A DNA stretch of 5,919 nt, taken from the NCBI GenBank assembly GCA_031262285.1, contig JAISHZ010000068.1, forward strand, positions 1-5,919, read 5' to 3'. A program made the position numbers and the translations under genes. Source of the DNA: Lachnospiraceae bacterium (lineage in GTDB: Bacteria; Bacillota_A; Clostridia; Lachnospirales; Lachnospiraceae). Numbering within the stretch: position 1 is the first letter of the stretch; every line of letters begins with the position of its first letter. The notes beneath the pieces are model-generated. The model had not been told where the DNA came from. It saw only the letters and a program-made list of their open reading frames with translations, and made no database searches. Positions 1 through 5,226 of this stretch are shown piece after piece.

Positions 1-185
1 GTGTTATACGTTCTGTGGAGATGAGACCAAGTGAAAATGAGCGCTTGCTTGTGCGCTCATTTTTGCTGCCCGGGCTCATCGGAACGCTCAGAGAGTCTAA
101 CACCCAAAACTCCCCTCGGTCCTGTGCGGTTCGTCCGGGATACAATTCTTTTTAAACGTAGATCGACGAACGCCTGAATTGTAAC
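1..185 (-). mobile_element. Copy A of the palindromic GTTAC/GTAAC element (partial, runs off the left edge)
   Basis: Read left to right, this stretch matches the reverse complement of the complete element at 4796-5023, from that element's centre to its left end. Shared landmarks are gtgttatacgttct at 1-14, the ggctcatcggaacg core at 73-86, taacacccaaaa at 98-109, tgcggttcgtccggg at 125-139, and a terminus with gtagatcg and final GTAAC at 181-185. The other half lies before the window. Compared with the copy at 4796-5023 it has point differences and one extra 34-nt block (30-63) that forms a terminator hairpin. No protein is credible here; it is a non-coding MITE-like repeat. Confidence 0.8.
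34..64. terminator. Intrinsic terminator hairpin, probably bidirectional
   Basis: AAAATGAGCGC (34-44) pairs perfectly with GCGCTCATTTT (53-63), giving an 11-bp stem with an 8-nt loop and a run of five T at 60-64. The A-run at 34-37 gives a matching U-tract on the other strand, so it could end transcription in both directions. It would stop a transcript entering from the left and insulate manC. The hairpin lies in a block (30-63) that is absent from the sister repeat at 4796-5023. Confidence 0.75.
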
Positions 186-230
186 TATCCCGGACGAACC
201 GCACAGAGCCGAGGACAGTTTTGGTTGTCA
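186..230 (+). repeat. Fragment C of the same repeat, inverted relative to copy A
   Basis: From tatcccggacgaaccgcaca at 186 this matches the left arm of the element at 4796-5023 (from 4838 on). It is inverted relative to the end of copy A: 98-142 and 186-230 are complementary at 39 of 45 positions, with a 43-nt spacer. Similarity fades after about 230. The GTAAC end of copy A (181-185) abuts this fragment directly, which suggests that copy A inserted into an older copy. Confidence 0.7.
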
Positions 231-256
231 TAGATAGCCTCCTTGTTGTAAAATGA

Positions 257-285
257 TTGAGTATAGGTTTACACATCATTAAAAT
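257..285 (+). promoter_or_regulatory. Candidate sigma-A promoter for manC-manA
   Basis: TTGAGT (257-262) as -35 and TAAAAT (280-285) as -10 are separated by 17 nt, close to the vegetative consensus. Transcription would start near 291-293, leaving a leader of about 22 nt before the ATG at 314. It lies just downstream of the repeat copies and the terminator, so the two mannose genes probably form their own transcription unit. Identified by eye only. Confidence 0.5.
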
Positions 286-299
286 CTTAATAGCATTTC

Positions 300-306
300 G
301 GGAGAA
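300..306 (+). promoter_or_regulatory. Ribosome binding site that sets the manC start
   Basis: GGGAGAA, with GGAG at 301-304, sits 9 nt before the ATG at 314. The alternative in-frame TTG at 257 has no such site and coincides with the putative -35 box. Confidence 0.7.
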
Positions 307-313
307 TGAAAAC

Positions 314-1630
314 ATGAATATTGTTCTTTTATCCGGTGGTTCCGGAAAGCGACTTTGGCCACTGTCGAATGACATCAGATCAAAACAATTTATTAAGATC
401 TTTCAGCGTGACGACGGCTGTTATGAATCCATGGTGCAGAGAGTACACCGACAGATTAAACAAGTGGATCCGGATGCAACAATAACGATTGCAACAAGTA
501 AGACCCAAGTATCTACCATTCACAGTCAGCTTGGGGACGACGTAGGGATTTCTGTGGAGCCTTGCCGAAAAGATACTTTCCCGGCAATCGCGCTTGCCAC
601 CATGTATCTGGTGGATGTGATGGGGATCGACGCTCGCGAATCCGTTGTCATTTGCCCGGTGGATCCTTATGTGGAGGACGACTATTTTGAAGCGTTGCAG
701 AAACTTTGTGCCCAAGCGGACAAGGGGGAAGCCAATCTGGTATTGATGGGAATAGAACCGACTTATCCCAGTGAGAAATATGGCTATATCATTCCCGAAT
801 CGGCAAACAGCATTTCCGGGGTTTCAAAATTTCAAGAGAAACCTACGGAAAAGGTTGCAAAAGAATACATCGCACAAGGGGCTCTCTGGAACGGTGGTGT
901 CTTTGCATATAAGCTCCAATATATGCTGCAAAGAGCACATGAATTGATCGACTTTACGGATTACGACGATCTTTTTGCGAAGTATGATACATTGCCCAAG
1001 ATATCCTTTGATTATGCTGTGGTAGAACACGAGAGCAAGATTCAAGTACAGCGTTTTGCAGGTCAGTGGAAGGATCTGGGCACTTGGAATACCTTGACCG
1101 AGGCTATGGAAGAAACTGTGATCGGACAGGGAACCATGAATGAACATTGTGAGAATGTACACATTCTAAATGAAATGGATGTTCCGATTCTCGTCATGGG
1201 CTTACACGATGTGGTGATTTCCGCCTCCCCGGAAGGAATTCTGGTATCAGACAAAGAGCAAAGCTCTTATATCAAACCATTTATTGATCAATTTGAGCAA
1301 CAGATTATGTTTGCTGAAAAGTCTTGGGGTAGCTACAAAGTTATAGATATAGAAGATACCTCTATGACCATTAAAGTGACTCTGCGCGCAGGGCATTCTA
1401 TGAACTACCACAGTCATAGGAATCGCGATGAAGTTTGGGTGGTGCTGGCAGGCAGCGGGCGGACGATAGTGGATGGGTATGAGCAAGCGGTAAACGATGG
1501 CGATGTCATCACCATGAATGCAGGATGTCGGCATACCGTAATAGCGGATAGCGAATTAAAATTGATTGAAGTTCAACTTGGTACTTCGATCCACGTCAAT
1601 GATAAGCAGAAGTTTGCGTTGGAATATTAA
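314..1630 (+). CDS. manC: Mannose-1-phosphate guanylyltransferase with C-terminal cupin domain
   Basis: This 438-residue cytoplasmic enzyme should form GDP-mannose from mannose-1-phosphate and GTP for glycan synthesis. The N-terminal nucleotidyltransferase domain (about 1-270) has the signature GGSGKRLWPLS (8-18), FQEKP (173-177) and WNGGVFAY (192-199). A linker leads to a type II phosphomannose-isomerase-like cupin (about 332-438) with a textbook cupin motif: G360, H366, H368, E373, G380, then G396, G404 and H407. The RxEHW block usual in bifunctional GMP-PMI enzymes reads HSHRNRDEVW here, so isomerase activity is doubtful. The separate isomerase gene 16 nt downstream fits that view. The start at 314 begins with the family's typical MNIVLLSGGSGKRLWPLS and has a ribosome site. 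The length is slightly below that of E. coli ManC. GDP-mannose synthesis is well supported; the role of the cupin is inferred. Confidence 0.93.
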   Translation: MNIVLLSGGSGKRLWPLSNDIRSKQFIKIFQRDDGCYESMVQRVHRQIKQVDPDATITIATSKTQVSTIHSQLGDDVGISVEPCRKDTFPAIALATMYLVDVMGIDARESVVICPVDPYVEDDYFEALQKLCAQADKGEANLVLMGIEPTYPSEKYGYIIPESANSISGVSKFQEKPTEKVAKEYIAQGALWNGGVFAYKLQYMLQRAHELIDFTDYDDLFAKYDTLPKISFDYAVVEHESKIQVQRFAGQWKDLGTWNTLTEAMEETVIGQGTMNEHCENVHILNEMDVPILVMGLHDVVISASPEGILVSDKEQSSYIKPFIDQFEQQIMFAEKSWGSYKVIDIEDTSMTIKVTLRAGHSMNYHSHRNRDEVWVVLAGSGRTIVDGYEQAVNDGDVITMNAGCRHTVIADSELKLIEVQLGTSIHVNDKQKFALEY

Positions 1631-1634
1631 GCTC

Positions 1635-1641
1635 GGAGGAG
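1635..1641 (+). promoter_or_regulatory. Strong ribosome binding site that sets the TTG start of manA
   Basis: GGAGGAG lies 5 nt before TTG at 1647 and just after the manC stop (TAA, 1628-1630). Starting the frame earlier (TTG at 1566) would overlap manC by 65 nt and add residues unlike the family's N-terminus. Confidence 0.8.
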
Positions 1642-1646
1642 AAACA

Positions 1647-2633
1647 TTGACCAAACCTTTTTTGTTGAAACCATCCGGTAAAGACTATCTTTGGGGTGGA
1701 CGAAGATTAAATGATGAGTTTGCAAAAGGGATTAATCTGACTCCTTTGGCCGAAACTTGGGAGTGCAGTACACATCCGGATGGTTCGAGCTATGTCGTAA
1801 CCGGCGAGTTTGAAGGGATGGAACTGGCGAAAGTAATCAAACATCACCCGGAATACTTGGGAGCAAGGCATGAAGGAAAAGATCAACTGCCCATCTTGAT
1901 CAAATTGATCGATGCGAAAAAAGATCTGTCTGTTCAAGTGCATCCGACCGACGCGTATGCGCAACAATACGAGAACGGACAACTGGGAAAAACCGAATTA
2001 TGGTATGTATTGGATGCTTCTAAAGATGCCAAATTGGTCTATGGCTTTCGACATGATACAGATCAAGAAACGATACGATCAGCAATCCACAACGGTACGC
2101 TGATGAAGCATCTACAGCAGATTGCAGTTCAAAAAGATGATTTGTTTTTCATTGAGGCCGGAACCGTTCATGCCATCGGTGCCGGGGCGCTGGTGGTGGA
2201 AATACAAGAAAACTCCAATCTAACTTATCGATTGTACGATTATGACCGTATCGGAAAAGATGGTCATAAGAGAGCGCTTCATATAGACAAGGCACTACAA
2301 GTAGCACATTTTCATAGTTCAGCAGAGCCGAAACAACCGCTTCGCGTCTTAAAATATAGACAGGGAGTCGCCATGGAATTACTCTCACGCTGTAAATATT
2401 TTGAAGTCCATCGCATGATCGTCAACACAGAACGTCGTCAGAGCGTGCATTATCGTGCTGATGGAATCGGGTTTCGCGTACTACTGTGTGTGAATGGTTG
2501 CGGCGTCATTGGTTATGATGGGGATATAACCAACGGATTTCCGTTCTATAAGGGTGATTGCATCTTCATTCCTGCAAATAGTATGATCATGAATATTCAT
2601 GGTCAGGCACAGTTCTTAGACGTAAGGGGGTAG
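1647..2633 (+). CDS. manA: Mannose-6-phosphate isomerase, class I
   Basis: This 328-residue zinc enzyme interconverts fructose-6-P and mannose-6-P, feeding the GDP-mannose pathway of the preceding gene. After the TTG start it reads TKPFLLKPSGKDYLWGG, the usual N-terminus of Firmicute-type ManA. The expected zinc ligands are all present: Q97 and H99 in LSVQVHP, E117 in GKTELWYVL, and H175 in GTVHAIGAG. R195 in TYRLYDYDR fits the conserved active-site arginine. The C-terminal third (about 230-328) forms the second cupin half. Length matches the roughly 315-residue Firmicute type. It follows manC by 16 nt, so the two are almost certainly cotranscribed and translationally linked. Its stop codon TAG (2631-2633) lies inside the 8-bp target duplication of the element that follows, so the insertion left the protein intact. 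Confidence 0.93.
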   Translation: MTKPFLLKPSGKDYLWGGRRLNDEFAKGINLTPLAETWECSTHPDGSSYVVTGEFEGMELAKVIKHHPEYLGARHEGKDQLPILIKLIDAKKDLSVQVHPTDAYAQQYENGQLGKTELWYVLDASKDAKLVYGFRHDTDQETIRSAIHNGTLMKHLQQIAVQKDDLFFIEAGTVHAIGAGALVVEIQENSNLTYRLYDYDRIGKDGHKRALHIDKALQVAHFHSSAEPKQPLRVLKYRQGVAMELLSRCKYFEVHRMIVNTERRQSVHYRADGIGFRVLLCVNGCGVIGYDGDITNGFPFYKGDCIFIPANSMIMNIHGQAQFLDVRG

Positions 2634-2636
2634 TAC

Positions 2637-2790
2637 GTTACTATTCACAGCCACTATCCCGCGCAGTCGAAATTATGCAGAATGCATAATTTCGCAAGGG
2701 TCGCAACCGCCAAATCGCATAGCGAGGTTTTATATCGCATGGTGATTTGTGCGATTTGTTGCTGTGAACGCCAAAGGCGTGAACAGTAAC
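2637..2790. mobile_element. Element D: 154-bp MITE-like element with exact 8-bp target duplication
   Basis: The ends are GTTACTATTCAC (2637-2648) and GTGAACAGTAAC (2779-2790), inverted repeats matching at 11 of 12 positions. GGTAGTAC occurs immediately outside both ends (2629-2636 and 2791-2798), a perfect 8-bp target-site duplication. Inside is a 12-bp perfect hairpin with GAA loop (2668-2694), a 9-bp inverted repeat CAAATCGCA/TGCGATTTG (2711-2719 with 2750-2758), and a small ACGCC-AAA-GGCGT hairpin near the right end. There is no coding capacity, so it must be moved in trans. It sits between two convergent genes; removing it and one duplication copy leaves 34 nt between their stop codons. 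The inner hairpins lack U-runs, so terminator function is not evident. Confidence 0.85.
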
Positions 2791-2829
2791 GGTAGTACCG
2801 TTCTCCGTTTTCTTTCGCGAATGCCGTTC

Positions 2830-4188
2830 CTATTCTTTTTCTTTGTCAATCACATTCATCAAATCGGAGCATGATTGGAGCAACGTCTCCGCGCAGCCAC
2901 CTATGTCGTAGGTGATCACACTCGTACCGCACGCCAACGCTTCCAGATTGGTCGTTGGATAATTATCTTCGTATGTTGGATTGACATAATAATCCGCCGC
3001 TGTATAAAACTCTGCCAGTTCTTTTGCGGAATTCGTTTTTTGAAATAAAATAATATTGGATATAGGCGTTTTATTCGCAGTGGACTCAGTTGATTTTCCT
3101 GTTATTTCTCGATAAAGTGCGTTGACATCTGCGGGAATGGCAACCCCTCTTGGCTTCGATGCAACTTCGCCATGGGTGATAGATTGAGAATCATCCGCCG
3201 GAAAGTCGCCCGAAACTGTTTTAGGTGTGCATAGCGCATTCTTTTCTTCGGTACTCGCATACATCATCCCATTCATCGAGCGGTAGACGACCGCACATTC
3301 CTGCAAGGTCTCGCTTCGCGTAAGACCCAAAATCTTCATCGGGAATCTGCGAATCTGTTTTTGTGTTAACCCCACTAGTACCATCGCGTATCGTTCGTCT
3401 AGCATAGAAGCGAGTCTCACTAGATCCTCCAAACCTTTTCGTCTTGACCACACACCGGCCACACCTAAGATGATGATTTTCTCTTGGAGTCCGTATCTCT
3501 CCCGAAAATCACTTGGCGTAGGGCGAAAGATATTTGTGTTAATATGGTTGTGCCGCACCTCGATCGAATACTCCCCCAAAAAACTTTGTTTTACCAAATC
3601 GGCAAGCCACTGCGAAGGCGTAATGATCGTCATATTGGGAATCCCTTGAAATGCCGTTCGTTTGCGGTCAAAATTCCTGCTGCTATTCTCCGCTAAGTAA
3701 CTGGCAGGGTAATCCCTCTTTTGGCTACAGTTCCCGCAATGATGTTTCCACTTCTCGCAATTTGCAGCCGTGAAATAAGCGCAATGTCCGGTAAAAGCCC
3801 AACAATCGTGTAGCGTCCAGAAAACCTGCATCTTAGGTCTGGTTTTAATCCACGCAAAGAGGATTTCAATATTGATATAATAGCCATGCAAGTTGTGCAA
3901 CCACACAATATCCGGGTCAAACGTTTCTGCCCATCGGATAAAAGACCGGGTCTCTCTCTTGGCTGCCAAGCCGTCATTGTCCCGGATTCGAGCTGACAGG
4001 GCATTGATGCGTATCTGCCAATGCGTATTCATGCGTTTTGCGAATCGACAGACATCTTCGGGAACAGTGAAACGTGCATATGCAACCATGCACTCATGTC
4101 CATCCGCTTCGTAGCTTTTCGCTAGATCCGTACAGATACGTCCCGTACTGGTGACCCCGCAGGTATGATTCACAAATAGGATTCTCAT
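2830..4188 (-). CDS. Glycosyltransferase, GT4 family, with an atypical internal segment
   Basis: This 452-residue GT-B enzyme probably transfers a sugar from a nucleotide donor onto a lipid-linked glycan at the inner face of the membrane. The N-terminus MRILFVNHTCGVTSTGRICT is typical of a GT4 subgroup common in polysaccharide loci of Clostridia and Bacteroidetes, as are WLHNLHGYYINIEIL (96-110) and WTLHDCWAFTGHCAYF (124-139). Donor-site features are GVWSRRKGLEDL (245-256, K251) and NPTYEDNYPTTNLEALACGT (403-422), with the D408/E416 pair of the EX7E-type motif. From memory of the family, GLTR (288-291) should run almost directly into TNSAKELAEFY (385-395); here about 93 residues (292-384) intervene, with a polar Ser/Thr-rich middle. 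The C-terminus ends about 22 residues after the GG at 430-431, shorter than usual. The ribosome site (GAGAGA) is weak and far from the ATG. Acceptor and donor are unknown. Confidence 0.85.
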   Translation of the reverse strand: MRILFVNHTCGVTSTGRICTDLAKSYEADGHECMVAYARFTVPEDVCRFAKRMNTHWQIRINALSARIRDNDGLAAKRETRSFIRWAETFDPDIVWLHNLHGYYINIEILFAWIKTRPKMQVFWTLHDCWAFTGHCAYFTAANCEKWKHHCGNCSQKRDYPASYLAENSSRNFDRKRTAFQGIPNMTIITPSQWLADLVKQSFLGEYSIEVRHNHINTNIFRPTPSDFRERYGLQEKIIILGVAGVWSRRKGLEDLVRLASMLDERYAMVLVGLTQKQIRRFPMKILGLTRSETLQECAVVYRSMNGMMYASTEEKNALCTPKTVSGDFPADDSQSITHGEVASKPRGVAIPADVNALYREITGKSTESTANKTPISNIILFQKTNSAKELAEFYTAADYYVNPTYEDNYPTTNLEALACGTSVITYDIGGCAETLLQSCSDLMNVIDKEKE

Positions 4189-4229
4189 CTATATTCACAT
4201 CTCTCTTCATAATATTCATTTCGCAAGAA

Positions 4230-4760
4230 TCATTCCATTCGTTCTTTATAATCTCTCTCCAACATTCGGTACCATTTCAACGAATAATACTCCCCGTTTT
4301 TATACACATGATCAATGGATTCACCTTCATAAACAAAACCTATTTTTTCATAGAAACGAATGGCCTTTTGATTATGTGACAAAACATTCAAATAGACTTT
4401 GTGAAGGTGCAAGTCTTGAAACGCATAGCGTAAGATCGCTTTCGTTGCAAGATACCCTATCTCCTGTCCCTGCATTTTACTTCGAAGCGCGATTGCAAAA
4501 TCAGCATTTTTTGACGCATAATCGATGTTTTTAAGGCTGACTGTCCCGCAATACTCGTCAGATTCTGCACAGATGGCGTAATGTACGTTTCGGGGCGACG
4601 CCTTAGGTTCCCTATTTTCAGTGATAAATTTCGTAACGCTTTCGATGGTTGCTTTGCCGGTGTCAAACTGAAACCACTGGTTTACACTCGGATCTTTCAT
4701 CCATTCAAGCATATCGTTACGATCACTTACAGCAAGCTGTCTTAAATATACATTACCCAT
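4230..4760 (-). CDS. GNAT-family N-acetyltransferase (RimJ/RimL or PseH-like)
   Basis: This 176-residue single-domain protein should use acetyl-CoA to acylate an amine. It shows LEWMKDPSVNQWF (18-30), resembling the WRN-P-VR-WM pattern of nucleotide-sugar acetyltransferases such as PseH. The CoA-binding loop region is QGQEIGYLATKAI (97-109), with E100 where a glycine is common, and the C-terminal block is NQKAIRFYEKIGF (130-142) with the likely catalytic Y137. AGGAG at 4768-4772 on the complementary strand, 7 nt before the ATG, fixes the start. It lies between a sugar aminotransferase upstream and a glycosyltransferase 41 nt downstream, so N-acetylation of an amino sugar made by the aminotransferase is a reasonable guess. 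A ribosomal-protein or small-molecule acetyltransferase is the alternative. The fold is well supported, the substrate is not. Confidence 0.85.
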   Translation of the reverse strand: MGNVYLRQLAVSDRNDMLEWMKDPSVNQWFQFDTGKATIESVTKFITENREPKASPRNVHYAICAESDEYCGTVSLKNIDYASKNADFAIALRSKMQGQEIGYLATKAILRYAFQDLHLHKVYLNVLSHNQKAIRFYEKIGFVYEGESIDHVYKNGEYYSLKWYRMLERDYKERME

Positions 4761-4795
4761 TATCGCTCTCCTCTGTGCCTCGTATAGGTTTCATC

Positions 4796-5023
4796 GTTAC
4801 AGTTCACACGTTCGCCGATCTACGATTAAAGGCAATGTATCCCGGACGAACCGCACAGAGCCGAGGGGCATTTTGGGTGTTAGACTCTCTGGGCGTTCCG
4901 ATGAGCCCAGAGCATGGTCTCCATCTCCCCAGAACGTATAACACCCAAAATGCCCCTCGGCTCTGTGCGGTTCTGTGCATCGACAAGCGATAAACGTAGA
5001 TCGGCGAACGCGGGAATTGTAAC
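4796..5023. mobile_element. Element B: 228-bp near-palindromic MITE-like element with exact 8-bp target duplication
   Basis: The ends are GTTAC (4796-4800) and GTAAC (5019-5023), and GTTTCATC lies immediately outside both (4788-4795 and 5024-5031), a perfect 8-bp target duplication. Arms of about 87 and 85 bp are inverted copies; 35 bp are perfectly complementary (4848-4882 with 4939-4973), and the termini share the CGTTCGCCGATCTACG block. The 56-nt centre (4883-4938) contains the hairpin CTCTGGGC/GCCCAGAG (4887-4894 with 4905-4912). No gene is credible inside. It inserted between the aminotransferase and the acetyltransferase, ending 28 nt upstream of the latter's start codon, and may affect read-through between them. 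Copies A and C at 1-230 belong to the same family. Confidence 0.88.
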
Positions 5024-5047
5024 GTTTCATCAAAAACTTTGATGGTT

Positions 5048-5185
5048 CAAGTTTGAAAGTAAGTGAACTTTCAAACACCTTGATTGGTACGCGCGCCGCC
5101 TACGCGCAGATGGGAGCAAGTTTGAAAGTAAGAGAACTTTCAAACGATTTGATTGGTACGCGTGCCGTTGGCACGCAGACGGGAA
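5048..5185. repeat. Two tandem 69-bp structured repeat units
   Basis: Unit 1 (5048-5116) and unit 2 (5117-5185) agree at 57 of 69 positions. Each unit has a perfect 10-bp stem GTTTGAAAGT/ACTTTCAAAC with a 6-nt loop (5051-5076 and 5120-5145), a spacer ending TTGATTGGTAC, and a GC-rich second hairpin. In unit 1 the second hairpin is GCGCG/CGCGC (5091-5095 with 5103-5107). In unit 2 it is GCGTGCC/GGCACGC (5160-5166 with 5170-5176), where one C-G pair has become T-A on both sides. First stems are unchanged and differences fall in loops and spacers, apart from the compensated pair, which points to selection on structure. In the - direction it would lie in the aminotransferase-acetyltransferase mRNA. 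Function unknown. Confidence 0.8.
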
Positions 5186-5209
5186 TAAATATAGTTCCTC
5201 TCTGCGTGC
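5171..5209. other. Long hairpin just downstream of the aminotransferase gene
   Basis: GCACGCAGA (5171-5179) pairs with TCTGCGTGC (5201-5209), followed inward by one mismatch, a G-T pair and GGAA/TTCC (5182-5185 with 5195-5198), around a 9-nt AT-rich loop. On the - strand it is the first structure after the aminotransferase stop codon, 18 nt downstream. No U-run follows in that direction, so it may be an mRNA 3'-end stabiliser or processing site rather than a terminator. Its 5171-5176 arm is also used by the repeat hairpin at 5160-5176, so the two are mutually exclusive. Confidence 0.55.
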
Positions 5210-5226
5210 TTCAGTGCGAATATATT

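Noticed and set aside
257..313. Upstream TTG start giving 19 more residues on ManC
   Set aside because: No ribosome site before it, it coincides with the putative -35 box, and family members start at MxIVLLSGGSGxRLWPLS, matching the ATG at 314.
1566..1646. Earlier TTG start for manA
   Set aside because: It would overlap manC by 65 nt and add 27 residues unlike the family; GGAGGAG sits correctly before the TTG at 1647.
2668..2694. Hairpin in element D as an intrinsic terminator for the convergent genes
   Set aside because: The stem is perfect but AT-rich, and no U-run follows on either strand; it is better seen as internal structure of the element.
3221..3451. Small - strand frame inside the glycosyltransferase gene
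   Set aside because: It is an alternative frame over a convincing gene, with no recognisable domain or ribosome site.
4797..5078. Open frames across element B on both strands, and similar ones at 97-375
   Set aside because: They translate palindromic repeat DNA, have no ribosome sites or known domains, and exist because the repeat copies are similar.
5048..5185. CRISPR array
   Set aside because: Only two units, the similarity covers the whole 69-bp period with no variable spacers, and no cas gene is present.
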